NCBI GenBank assembly: GCA_964428205.1
Contig: CAYRXE010000003.1
Coordinates: 1-49,605 of the forward strand
DNA: 49,605 bases
From: CAYRXE01 sp964428205
Lineage (GTDB): Bacteria > Patescibacteriota > Gracilibacteria > Peribacterales > Peribacteraceae
Reading direction: 5' to 3'
This document shows positions 16,361-24,310 of the stretch, piece after piece. The notes below the pieces were generated by a model. That model ran no database searches. It was not told the DNA's origin and saw only the letters and a list, made by a program, of their open reading frames with translations. The translations under genes and the position numbers were made by a program. The stretch's first letter is position 1; each line of letters starts with the position of its first letter.

Positions 16361-17845
16361 ATGTCCCTCTATAGACAGTACCGGCCGCAAGCCTTCGCCG
16401 ACGTGACCGGTCAGGAACACATTGTGACGACACTTGAGCGTGCTGTGGAGCAGGGCAAACTTTCGCATGCGTACTTATTTGCCGGTCCTCGTGGTACGGG
16501 TAAGACATCCATCGCGCGCATTCTCGCCAAGCACATGCTCACGCACGGCATGGATGCAGCGCGCGCAGAGGAAACCGGCATGGAAGTAGAACAGGGAACG
16601 GCCGTGGATCTCATCGAAGTCGACGCCGCCAGTAACCGCGGTATTGATGACGTACGTGATCTCATCGAACGCGTGCAGTACTCCCCCATTCGCGCCGGCG
16701 CCAAGGTGTACATCATCGATGAGGTGCATATGCTCACACGCGAAGCCTTTAATGCACTCCTCAAAACACTGGAGGAACCGCCCAACTACGCGTTTTTCAT
16801 CCTCGCCACCACAGAACTTCACAAGATCCCCGCAACCATCCAGTCACGCTGTCAGCGCTTCCTCTTTACGCAGGTTCGTGAAGAAGACATCGTCCGTCGT
16901 CTGCAATTCATTGCCGACCAAGAACACATCACCATCGACCGTGCTGCACTTCGCACCATCGCCGCACACGCAGACGGTGGTATGCGCGACGCCATCGCGC
17001 TCTTGGATCAGATGCGCTCTCTCCCAAAGATCACCGTCGAAGATATTGAGTCTCGTGCCGGTCACTCGGGTAAGCAGATGGCCGTGGAACTTCTCGCTGC
17101 GGTGAGCGCAAAGGATGAAAAAGGATTACTCGATGGCATCGCAAAGATTGAAGAAGCAGGTGTCTCGCTCGAGAACGTCACGCGTGAACTCTTGCGGTTG
17201 GTACGCGCATCTCTGCATGCAGCGGCAACGGAAGGCACGTCTGTGGACGCCTACGTCCACATGACAGAACAGCTTCTGGAAGCCGTAAAAGACCTGCGCA
17301 TTGCCCCAGTCCCAGGCTTGGTATTGGAGACCGCCCTCCTCTCTCTTATCTCCGGTCGTTCTTCAGCTCCTGCACGTGTTGTTCCGCCAGAGGCTCCTGC
17401 GGCAATCAAAACCGTGATGAAGAAACTGCACGAAGAAGCTCCACCTCTGGCTGAGAAACCAACCGAGAAAGCTCCAGAAAAAATTGAGCAGAAGCCGCGC
17501 GACGAATCGCCAAGTCTTGTCGAAGCTCCGGCACTCTCGCACGAAGAAGTCCTGAAGTACTGGCCGCAAGTCGTCGACCAGGCCAAGCCACCTTCTGCAA
17601 AGATGTCGCTCAAGAATGGCAGAGTCGTTGGAGTCGAAGGCAGCAAAGTAATCGTGGCGTTTTCGTCTCGTTTCCACAGCGAACGCGTGACGCAAAAGGA
17701 AGCACTCCATGGAATCGAAGACACGCTGCGCGAGATCTTTAAGAAGCCCCTCACCCTCACGTGTATTTTGGAGCAGGAACGCTCTGCTGCGCCTGTATCT
17801 GGCGACGAAGTGAGTCTGGCGGACATAGCAGCTGAAGTGTTCTAA
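16361..17845 (+). CDS. dnaX: DNA polymerase III subunit gamma/tau
   Basis: 494 residues from ATG 16361 (MSLYRQYRPQAFADVTGQ), the conserved family start. AAA+ motifs: Walker A GPRGTGKTS (42-50), Walker B VYIIDEVHML, and SRCQRF (sensor/Arg finger). The clamp-loader collar follows, then a Pro/Glu/Lys linker and a short C-terminal domain. The small zinc module that normally lies between Walker A and the VDLIEVDAAS strand has no cysteines here: the segment is HMLTHGMDAARAEETG. The protein loads the sliding clamp and organises the replisome. The next gene starts 7 bp later. Confidence 0.93.
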   Translation: MSLYRQYRPQAFADVTGQEHIVTTLERAVEQGKLSHAYLFAGPRGTGKTSIARILAKHMLTHGMDAARAEETGMEVEQGTAVDLIEVDAASNRGIDDVRDLIERVQYSPIRAGAKVYIIDEVHMLTREAFNALLKTLEEPPNYAFFILATTELHKIPATIQSRCQRFLFTQVREEDIVRRLQFIADQEHITIDRAALRTIAAHADGGMRDAIALLDQMRSLPKITVEDIESRAGHSGKQMAVELLAAVSAKDEKGLLDGIAKIEEAGVSLENVTRELLRLVRASLHAAATEGTSVDAYVHMTEQLLEAVKDLRIAPVPGLVLETALLSLISGRSSAPARVVPPEAPAAIKTVMKKLHEEAPPLAEKPTEKAPEKIEQKPRDESPSLVEAPALSHEEVLKYWPQVVDQAKPPSAKMSLKNGRVVGVEGSKVIVAFSSRFHSERVTQKEALHGIEDTLREIFKKPLTLTCILEQERSAAPVSGDEVSLADIAAEVF

Positions 17846-17852
17846 TAGAGCC

Positions 17853-18416
17853 ATGCACATCAGGGATCAAAAACTGGAACTGCGAAACTCCATCAAGCAG
17901 CGCATGGATCGCTTTTCGAAAAAAGATCGCGATGCCGAGGAGCGCAGTCTCGTGAAGCGTCTCACGGAATACTTGGGAGACACTCCCAAAACCATCGCCG
18001 CATTTATTCCGCTCACAGATGAAGTGGATATCCGTCCATTGATGACAGACCTTCTCGCAAAAGGCTGGTCGCTGTTTCTCCCACGATTCGAAGGTGGCAA
18101 GTTGGCGTTCCGCAAAGCAGAAAAAATCACGGGGCTCACGCCGGGACAATTTGGCATCCCCGAACCCTCACTCTCTTCTCCCCTGCTCAAACCAGAAGAG
18201 CTGGATGTTGTGCTCGTACCCGGCAGAGCATTCACCAAAGATGGAAAGCGTATGGGCCGCGGTAACGGCGGGTATGACATTTGGATCCGCAGCCAGCGCG
18301 CAGCGAACCCCAATACCACATTCGTAGGAGTGGCTCTGGAATGCCAGGTGATTGACCAAATCCCCGTGGAACCGCATGACGAGAAGGTTGATTTTGTGTG
18401 TACGGCTCGCAGTTAA
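17853..18416 (+). CDS. 5-formyltetrahydrofolate cyclo-ligase
   Basis: 187 residues, full length for the family. The Arg/Lys-rich N-terminus (KLELRNSIKQRM) binds ATP phosphate and folate, PLTDEVDIRPLM is conserved, and KRMGRGNGGYDIW is the G-R-G-x-G-Y-D signature. It converts 5-formyl-THF to 5,10-methenyl-THF using ATP. It sits between dnaX and glyA in a plus-strand cluster; glyA also works in folate one-carbon metabolism, so the linkage makes sense. Confidence 0.9.
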   Translation: MHIRDQKLELRNSIKQRMDRFSKKDRDAEERSLVKRLTEYLGDTPKTIAAFIPLTDEVDIRPLMTDLLAKGWSLFLPRFEGGKLAFRKAEKITGLTPGQFGIPEPSLSSPLLKPEELDVVLVPGRAFTKDGKRMGRGNGGYDIWIRSQRAANPNTTFVGVALECQVIDQIPVEPHDEKVDFVCTARS

Positions 18417-18471
18417 CTGGGAATTCAAAAGGAATAGTTGAACCTACCGAAAGCAGTGCTTGAATGGTGGC

Positions 18472-19191
18472 ATGCCAGTGTCTTCCCAGGCGGCGTTGAC
18501 CGACGCAGTATTGAGCGAAAAGCTCCAAGCGGAATATCTCCAGGGTCTGCGGGCGCTTCGCGAAGCACCGAACAACACGATGGCGCTCCGGTACGTGATT
18601 GGTCGTACTCGCACACAATTTGGAACGGCCATGCTGGCATGTGAAAGTGGCTTTGAGCCCATGCCTGTCTTCGACGAACAGAGCGGAATCCTGGAAGGGT
18701 TTGACCTCATTCCTCCACCCGGCCAGGACTTCTCAAGAAGTGGAACGATTATACGAATCGCAGAATCAGAAATTCCGCTCAGAAGCATCGAAAAAAATCA
18801 GCGGCCGGAAGATCGCGACATGCGCACGGCGCAGATTCAACGTCTGCGTGATCAGCTTGATAGTTTTTTGCACAGGATAGATGCCTGCAGAAACAAATTG
18901 AGTGTCGCGATAGATATGATTGCAAAGCAAACATGGTGGCAAAAATGGATGAGTAAGGACGCGTTGTGGCTGGCGGCAAAGGCGCCACTCATACAAGAGC
19001 ATCTGGATCGCCTGGAAGGTCTGCGCAGGCTTTGCGTACAACACGTCGAACAGGCCGTCGCAGACGTCTACAAGCCTGTCCTCAAAGGCGGAGATGACCT
19101 CACGGCAGAAGAACGATTATGGGAGATTCATGAGCTCTTGGATGGCTTGGAAGAACGCGTGAAAATCCTGCAACGAGACATGCCGGTGTGA
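18472..19191 (+). CDS. Unknown helical protein in the dnaX-glyA cluster
   Basis: 239 residues from ATG 18472; a TTG at 18460 in the same frame would add four residues. No signal peptide. From about residue 100 it is predominantly helical with regular charged heptads (IQRLRDQLDSFLHRID, then LDRLEGLRRLCVQHVEQ) and ends in DGLEERVKILQRD. A Trp-rich spot WWQKWM lies in the middle. No family recognised. Its position between folate genes is the only clue, and may only reflect co-transcription. Confidence 0.65.
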   Translation: MPVSSQAALTDAVLSEKLQAEYLQGLRALREAPNNTMALRYVIGRTRTQFGTAMLACESGFEPMPVFDEQSGILEGFDLIPPPGQDFSRSGTIIRIAESEIPLRSIEKNQRPEDRDMRTAQIQRLRDQLDSFLHRIDACRNKLSVAIDMIAKQTWWQKWMSKDALWLAAKAPLIQEHLDRLEGLRRLCVQHVEQAVADVYKPVLKGGDDLTAEERLWEIHELLDGLEERVKILQRDMPV

Positions 19192-19221
19192 CTCGCACGA
19201 ACGAGGTGAGTCAGGTAGTCT

Positions 19222-20499
19222 TTGGACGTGCCCATCTACGACGCATTGCAGGCCAGTGACCCCGCCGTCTACGCGACTCTCGTTGGAGAAATGCGCAGAC
19301 AAGCTGAGGGTGTGGAATTGATCGCATCGGAGAACTACATCTCCCCTGCGGTGATGGAAGCAATGGGAACGATTTTCAATAACAAGTACTCCGAGGGCTA
19401 CCCGGGCAAGCGCTATTACGGCGGACAGGAATTTACGGACCAGGTGGAGACACTTGCGATTGAACGTGCGAAGCAGCTCTTCAATGCCGGTCATGCCAAC
19501 GTACAACCGCACGCGGGAGCTCCTGCGAACGTGGCGGTGTACTTTGCACTCTTGGAGCCCGGAGACACAGTTATGGGCATGGATTTGGGTCACGGAGGCC
19601 ATTTAACGCATGGCCACCCGGTGACGTACATGACGAAGATCTTCAAATTCGTGCGCTACAAAATGAAGGATGTTGAAACAGGTGAGATCGATTACGACGA
19701 GATGCGTCGCACGGCACTCGAGGTGAAGCCGAAGATTTTGCTCGCAGGATTTTCTGCCTACCCACGTGAACTCGATTACAAAAAGATGAAGGCGATTGCC
19801 GATGAAGTCGGTGCCATCACCATGGCCGACATGGCACACATCGCGGGACTCATCGCTGGTAAGCAACTCAGGAATCCGTTTGATGACGGTTTTGATCTCA
19901 TCACCACCACGACGCACAAAACACTCCGTGGACCACGCGGCGGCATGATCCTCTGCAAGGAACCAGAGATTGGCAAAAAGATCGATAAAGCCGTCTTCCC
20001 GGGCTTCCAAGGTGGCCCGATCATGCAGATGGTCGCAGCCAAAGCCGTGGCATTTGGTGAGGCCCTCAAGCCGGAATTCCAGGACTACGCAAAGCAGATC
20101 ATCACGAACAGCAAGACACTCGCGGAGTTCTTCATGGGCAAAGGTGCAAAGCTGATCACCAACGGTACAAGCAATCACTTGATGCTCATCGACTGTGTGA
20201 AGTCGTGGGACTTGCCAGGTGGCGAAGTGGAGAAGGTCTTAGATCTTGTAGGCATCACCCTCAACAAGAACATGATCCCCGACGACCCTCGTAAGCCCAT
20301 GGATCCCTCCGGTGTGCGCTTGGGAACCCCTGCCATCACCACACGCGGTATGAAGGAGGCGGACATGATCACGCTTGGTCAGTTCATGCTCAGAGCTATC
20401 GAAAGCCGCAGCGACGAAGCTGCGCTGAAGACGCTCCACGGCGAAGTGAAGGAGTTCTGTCTTACCTTCCCTGTACCCGGTATTTCCACGAAGGCCTGA
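19222..20499 (+). CDS. glyA: Serine hydroxymethyltransferase
   Basis: 425 residues. There is no ATG: TTG at 19222 lies 11 nt after a GAGGTGAG Shine-Dalgarno and is preferred to GTG at 19228. Hallmarks: GVELIASENYISPAV, NKYSEGYPGKRYYGG, and the PLP lysine (about residue 233) in TTTTHKTLRGPRGG. It interconverts serine and glycine with transfer of a one-carbon unit to tetrahydrofolate. Its TGA overlaps the ATG of the next gene (ATGA-type at 20497-20501). Confidence 0.96.
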   Translation: MDVPIYDALQASDPAVYATLVGEMRRQAEGVELIASENYISPAVMEAMGTIFNNKYSEGYPGKRYYGGQEFTDQVETLAIERAKQLFNAGHANVQPHAGAPANVAVYFALLEPGDTVMGMDLGHGGHLTHGHPVTYMTKIFKFVRYKMKDVETGEIDYDEMRRTALEVKPKILLAGFSAYPRELDYKKMKAIADEVGAITMADMAHIAGLIAGKQLRNPFDDGFDLITTTTHKTLRGPRGGMILCKEPEIGKKIDKAVFPGFQGGPIMQMVAAKAVAFGEALKPEFQDYAKQIITNSKTLAEFFMGKGAKLITNGTSNHLMLIDCVKSWDLPGGEVEKVLDLVGITLNKNMIPDDPRKPMDPSGVRLGTPAITTRGMKEADMITLGQFMLRAIESRSDEAALKTLHGEVKEFCLTFPVPGISTKA

Positions 20500-21212
20500 T
20501 GTTACGAAGTCGTTCACTGCTTTGTTGTTTGTGCGTGCTTTCAATTCTTGGCTGTACCCGCGTGACGTCCAGCGAAGAGGGTCAGGAGCATATGTCGAAG
20601 ACTGGAGAAGAATTCATGGAATACCTCGATAAGCAGCAAGATGCCTGGTACGAGTCGTTGATTGCCGAAGAACCTTCGAGCAGTAGCAAGAGCGCATCCA
20701 GCAAAGCGCCAGTGGTTGATCCTCCTGTAGTGATCGTGAGCAGTTCTTCTTCGGTGGCTTCCTCATCCTCCTCTTCTCTTTCAAGCCAGAGCAGCAGCTC
20801 TGCGCCTGTGATTGCCACGCAGTTGTACCGTAATTCGGAGTTCACGTTCTCGGTGCAGTACATCGGTACGGTCGTAAATGAGAGCGCCGGATACATTCGC
20901 ATGCAGAACTACGACGCTGCACCCGATCGCTTTGTGCTCACGCCAAAAGATTACTACCTAGAAATCTCCGTCGTACGTCCCGACACCTCTACCGAGAACA
21001 TTATGAGGTGCCTCCATTCCTACCCTGGCGCTACCCAGGTGAAGGTAGGCGCAGCAATGGGATACCGTACGACTGTTTTCACTGCGGAGAAGCAGCAATC
21101 CATCCTCTGCATCGAACGCCAAGATGCCACCCTCTACTTTGTGGTGACCGACGTGAGCGAAGGCAGGTACGGCCAGACCATTCTGAATACCGTGAAGTTC
21201 CGTTTACCGTAG
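20499..21212 (+). CDS. Lipoprotein with poly-serine linker
   Basis: 237 residues. The signal peptide ends in a lipobox (SILGC, Cys19). A long Ser-rich, disordered spacer (roughly residues 60-110) leads to a compact C-terminal domain with FTFSVQYIGTVV and FVLTPKDYYLEISVVRP, probably beta-rich, with two cysteines. The spacer would hold the domain away from the membrane. The start overlaps the glyA stop, so translation is probably coupled. Function unknown. Confidence 0.75.
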   Translation: MLRSRSLLCCLCVLSILGCTRVTSSEEGQEHMSKTGEEFMEYLDKQQDAWYESLIAEEPSSSSKSASSKAPVVDPPVVIVSSSSSVASSSSSSLSSQSSSSAPVIATQLYRNSEFTFSVQYIGTVVNESAGYIRMQNYDAAPDRFVLTPKDYYLEISVVRPDTSTENIMRCLHSYPGATQVKVGAAMGYRTTVFTAEKQQSILCIERQDATLYFVVTDVSEGRYGQTILNTVKFRLP

Positions 21213-21264
21213 GCGCTGTACAAGGCCGCTGTACAACGCAAAAGAGTTGCGAGAAGATACGCGC

Positions 21265-21645
21265 ATGAAGTCTTTTGCACAGAGTTTCGTGTATGCCCTA
21301 GAGGGCATTGCTCACGCACTTACGACAGAGCGTAACTTGAAGGTGTTTGCCGCCGGGTACGTGGTCAGCTTACTCGTGGGTTGGCTCTTGGGATTGGAAC
21401 AGTCCGAATGGCCTTTCATTGTCTTTGCCGGTGGTATGTCGCTTGTCGTGGAGCTCGTCAACACCGCTCTCGAACGTTTGGCCGATGCCTTCCACGACCA
21501 TAGCGTGAAACAGGACGACCATTACCATGAATCCATCAAGGCAACGAAGGACATTGCCGCCGGAGCCTCCCTCGTATGCGCCGTAGTGTGGGTAAGCGTG
21601 ATGATCCTCGTCTTCGTGCCCCATGTCCTCCCCTACCTCCGTTAA
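21265..21645 (+). CDS. dgkA: Diacylglycerol kinase/undecaprenol kinase (DgkA family)
   Basis: 126 residues from ATG 21265. Three membrane helices are visible. The signature is VELVNTALERLAD followed by the His-rich DAFHDHSVKQDDHYH and IKATKDIAAGASL, matching the family's E-x-x-N-T-A-I-E and K-D-x-A-A-x-A-V elements. It phosphorylates diacylglycerol or undecaprenol in the membrane; the undecaprenol type is usual outside Proteobacteria. The next small gene overlaps its last 23 bp. Confidence 0.88.
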   Translation: MKSFAQSFVYALEGIAHALTTERNLKVFAAGYVVSLLVGWLLGLEQSEWPFIVFAGGMSLVVELVNTALERLADAFHDHSVKQDDHYHESIKATKDIAAGASLVCAVVWVSVMILVFVPHVLPYLR

Positions 21646-21793
21646 TCCAAGCCTGGATGAGCACGCAGCAAAGCGCTGCACGGGGTTCTGCTTTATCTGT
21701 GGCGGCGAGCTCGTAGAGAAGAAGCTCAAATCCTTTTGCCGTACCTGCGGAACGCTCTGTCAGACCTGTTGTGATACGGAAATAGGGAGTTAA
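21623..21793 (+). CDS. 56-residue cysteine-rich zinc-ribbon-like protein
   Basis: A short gene from ATG 21623 to TAA 21791-21793 that overlaps dgkA by 23 bp in another frame. It carries eight cysteines: one before C-x-x-C (CTGFCFICGG) and a second group C-x-x-C, C-x-x-C-C (FCRTCGTLCQTCC). Paired C-x-x-C motifs 12-20 residues apart suggest one or two zinc-binding knuckles, a treble-clef or ribbon-like fold. The density and spacing of cysteines argue that the frame is coding. Function unknown. The 21794-21945 stretch after it is AT-rich and shows nothing else I can support. Confidence 0.6.
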   Translation: MSSPTSVNPSLDEHAAKRCTGFCFICGGELVEKKLKSFCRTCGTLCQTCCDTEIGS

Positions 21794-21945
21794 AACAGCA
21801 TGTACAGAATGCTTGCTAGATGGCTTCTAGATGCGTGGTCTTGTAGATCATACAAATTTATTGATCAAAACATGTGTTCTCTCTTATTTAAAGAACAAAA
21901 AAGTAATTCACACACTAAAGTTCATGGCTTAGTAAGGCCAATAGG

Positions 21946-21974
21946 TTGGCAAAAGATCAGGCGCACCATTATCC
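21946..21974 (+). promoter_or_regulatory. Possible promoter of structured RNA A
   Basis: TTGGCA at 21946-21951, a 17-bp spacer, then TTATCC (21969-21974), a weak -10. Transcription would begin near 21981, 7 nt before the first hairpin of the RNA. Confidence 0.4.
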
Positions 21975-21980
21975 TTGAAT

Positions 21981-22292
21981 GATTCGTCTGGACCGGGATC
22001 CAGGTGAGTCCCCTCTCTCACGATTGGGCAACACACACCTCGCTTCTCCCTCGGGAGAAGCACCCGAGCTCCGGAGCTCACCTTTAGGTCATTGAGATCA
22101 CCGACAAACAATACGAGAAGCGAGCACACTTGCCATTCCATGGCTGCGTTCCGCCCGGCCAAGCACCTGCAATTTCGCACACTTCTGGGCATCGGACCGC
22201 TCTGTCGCCAGGATACGTCCTGGATTAAGAGTGGTAAGTATCCTCTCTTCTCTCGAAATTAAGATCTTCTGATAAACCAGAGGGTCTTTTTT
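21981..22292 (+). ncRNA. Structured RNA A, homologous to RNA B at 43 kb; family not recognised
   Basis: About 310 nt without a sustained reading frame. In order: hairpin 1, CTGGA/TCCAG around loop CCGGGA (21988-22003); GGGCAACACA; hairpin 2, GCTTCTCCC/GGGAGAAGC (22042-22061); palindrome GAGCTCCGGAGCTC (22066-22079); CTCGCTTCTC near 22040 can alternatively pair with GAGAAGCGAG near 22115; a conserved block around TTCTGGGCATCGGAC (22182-22196); hairpin CCAGGA/TCCTGG with TACG loop (22208-22223); terminator. The same order, with compensated stem changes, occurs at 43427-43180 on the minus strand. It lacks tmRNA, RNase P and SRP landmarks. Confidence 0.6.
22263..22292 (+). terminator. Rho-independent terminator of RNA A
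   Basis: GATCTTCTG (22263-22271) pairs with CAGAGGGTC (22278-22286) over 9 bp with two G-T pairs, followed by six T. It separates RNA A from the convergent TPR gene. Confidence 0.7.
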
Positions 22293-22309
22293 CGTTGTGG
22301 ATGATCTGT

Positions 22310-23617
22310 TTAGAGCTTCTGCAGCTCCCTCTTTGCCTCTGCATTGGAAGAATCCAATTCCAAGACGCGCTCGAAGGCTGCCCTAGCCTGCACTTTGTCG
22401 TCCTGGCTCAGTGCCATGCGACCCATGAGCAGTTGAATAGCAGCGTCTTCCGGCCACTTGGTCATGGCCTTCTTGAGCGTCTCCATGAATTCTGGGATGC
22501 GCTTCTGAGCCACAGCGAACTCTCCAAAGGCAACGACATCATCGCGCACAGCGTCCTCTGCTTCGGCAATGGCTTTCAGCTGATCAAAGGCCTCGGAGGA
22601 CTTACCCATCTTTTCACTCACAGATGCCAGCATCTTGCGTGCGTCTTTCTCGGGTCTGAGACCATTGCGAACAGCGTACTGCAGGAAGGTGGATGCGTTC
22701 TCGAGATCATTGAGTGCCAAGTACGTGCGACCGAGGAAGTATTGGATCTCGGGCTTTTCTGGATCCAGCGTGTAGGCCTGCTCCAAAGAGTTACGAGCCT
22801 CGGCAAACTTTTCGATGGAGAACTCGCAGAAGCCGCGCACCGTCCAGGCATCGCGGTAGCTACTGAGCTGTCCGATGACCGATGACAAGATGGGGAGAGC
22901 GAGGCGACACTCGTTCACAATTGCGAGACCACGAGCGAGGAGCGTATTGAGGTGTGCCTCGGTGCTCTGGGGGAAGCCGTCGTACTCGGTGTAGGCATTG
23001 AGGAGTGCCTTGGCGTTCTCGCGCAGGAGTGGTTCCCAGCCCTCTAGGACCTTCTGGAGCTCGCTACGCGCGGAATCGTGCGAACCCTGCACAATGGCGG
23101 CCAGAGCGAGCACGTAGTGCTTCTGGGGCGAATCCTGGGCATCCGTGAGCATGGCCAGGGCATCGGGCGTCTTGCCGGTATTGAGGAGGATGATCGACTG
23201 CAGCAGAAGGACATCCTCTGGACGCATGCCCTTGGCTTGGAGGTCATTGATGGCGATGGAGGCGTCGTCGTACTTGCCGCGCTGGATGAACACCTGGGCA
23301 AGCTTTTTGGCAGCCGTCATGCCGCCACCGTTATCCACGGCATCGCGGTAGGCAGACTCCGCTCCTGCCCAATCCTTTTGGAGCGCGAGCAAATCCCCTT
23401 TGCGCAGGTTGAGGAGGGCTTCGTCTCCGCTGTCGGCATCGGTCGGAGAATCCGGAGACATCTGAACCGACGTCGTGATGGGCAAATCGATATTCGAAAT
23501 TTGTGCGCGCAACTTTTCTGCAGACAGATTCACCTGCCACGAAAGCACGCCAATCACTCCCGCTCCTAGAACAAGAGCGAGACCAACGGGAAGTAAGAAA
23601 CGGGCTGCGGGGCGCAT
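22310..23617 (-). CDS. Membrane-anchored TPR protein
   Basis: 435 residues. One N-terminal membrane helix (FLLPVGLALVLGAGVIGVLSW) and then several tetratricopeptide-type repeats to the C-terminus, for example AGAESAYRDAVDNGG, EARNSLEQAYTLDPEKPEIQYFLGRTYLAL and ARAAFERVLELDSSNAEAKREL. TPRs form a superhelix that binds partner proteins; the domain probably faces outward. TATAAG lies 8 nt before the ATG within an AGCTT-rich repeat, which suggests its own promoter and a leaderless mRNA. The start is separated from the upstream gene by that repeat. Confidence 0.82.
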   Translation of the reverse strand: MRPAARFLLPVGLALVLGAGVIGVLSWQVNLSAEKLRAQISNIDLPITTSVQMSPDSPTDADSGDEALLNLRKGDLLALQKDWAGAESAYRDAVDNGGGMTAAKKLAQVFIQRGKYDDASIAINDLQAKGMRPEDVLLLQSIILLNTGKTPDALAMLTDAQDSPQKHYVLALAAIVQGSHDSARSELQKVLEGWEPLLRENAKALLNAYTEYDGFPQSTEAHLNTLLARGLAIVNECRLALPILSSVIGQLSSYRDAWTVRGFCEFSIEKFAEARNSLEQAYTLDPEKPEIQYFLGRTYLALNDLENASTFLQYAVRNGLRPEKDARKMLASVSEKMGKSSEAFDQLKAIAEAEDAVRDDVVAFGEFAVAQKRIPEFMETLKKAMTKWPEDAAIQLLMGRMALSQDDKVQARAAFERVLELDSSNAEAKRELQKL

Positions 23618-23620
23618 GCG

Positions 23621-23710
23621 CGTAGCTTATAGCTTTTAGCTTTCAGCTTCTAGTGAAGAACGGCAAAGAACAGCCAAAAGCTAACACCTGAAAGCTACAA
23701 GCTTTTAAAG
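23621..23710. repeat. AGCTT-word inverted repeat
   Basis: A spacer built of variants of TAGCTTTTAGCTTTCAGCTT, with the reverse words (AAAAGCTAACACCTGAAAGCT, in parts) on the other side of a short centre, making an imperfect inverted repeat. It supplies the TATAAG box of the TPR gene and carries the 3' end of the next gene. A related word repeat lies at 38889-38932. Confidence 0.7.
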
Positions 23711-24310
23711 ATCTGGACTCATCTCGCCATCGCTCTCGCGGGAGAGGCCTTTGATGGTCGATTCTGCAGCGGCATCGGCAAGGTGGCGTGGGATAACGGC
23801 TTCGACAGCACCCCACTTGGCATCTCCTTCTTTAGGAAGAAGAATCGTGACCTGGTCCCCTACCTCAGCACGATAGAAGGTGACGGATGCGAGAAGGAGC
23901 CTGTAGGGCTTTCCTTCTGCGAGCACCTTGTACTGACCGTCTTCCTGGATGAGGTTACCAATCGCGGTGCGACGAGGGATGGGAGCGATCTGCTTATACA
24001 CAAATTTACCTTCGTCGGTGATCGTGAGCTTCATACCATCTCCCTCCACGAGTTTGCTCTTACTGGCGTAGTTTGCAGGAACGGGATACGTCTGACCTGC
24101 GCTATCGACCATGTTCTGACCATCGAAGATTCCTTCAACGACGCGTCCGCTCACAGAGGTTCCACTCATAGAAGAAGCGCGCGTCTGGTGACGCTCGCGT
24201 GTGGTGTCGACGACTCCCGTCTCTTCGCGAAGAAGAGCGTGTGCCGTCTTTAAAGACGACATGGCAGTGTCGAGCAATTCCTGTATTTGGAGCAGATTAT
24301 CGTCGCTCAT
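23705..24310 (-). CDS. Conserved Patescibacteria-type protein of unknown function
   Basis: 201 residues from ATG 24308-24310, which overlaps the stop of the PfkB gene (ATGA). After a helical N-terminus, the block GIFDGQNMVDSAGQTYPVP, NYASKSKLVEGDGMKLTIT and FVYKQIAPI is followed by YRLLLASVTFYRAEVGDQV and AVEAVIP, a beta-rich domain. I remember closely similar blocks in many CPR genomes annotated as hypothetical; this is recall, not a search. The ASKSKLVEGD core suggests a small all-beta domain, perhaps OB-like. No signal peptide. Coupling to a sugar kinase gives no firm functional clue. Confidence 0.8.
   Translation of the reverse strand: MSDDNLLQIQELLDTAMSSLKTAHALLREETGVVDTTRERHQTRASSMSGTSVSGRVVEGIFDGQNMVDSAGQTYPVPANYASKSKLVEGDGMKLTITDEGKFVYKQIAPIPRRTAIGNLIQEDGQYKVLAEGKPYRLLLASVTFYRAEVGDQVTILLPKEGDAKWGAVEAVIPRHLADAAAESTIKGLSRESDGEMSPDL

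Noticed and set aside
21800..21982. Sixty-codon frame after the Cys-rich gene
   Set aside because: No ribosome binding site, AT-rich sequence with atypical codons, and it runs through the predicted RNA A promoter.
21981..22292. RNA A as tmRNA, RNase P RNA or SRP RNA
   Set aside because: It has no tRNA-like ends or tag reading frame, none of the RNase P conserved blocks, and no SRP GGAAG/GCAGCC loop. Two copies in one window also argue against these.
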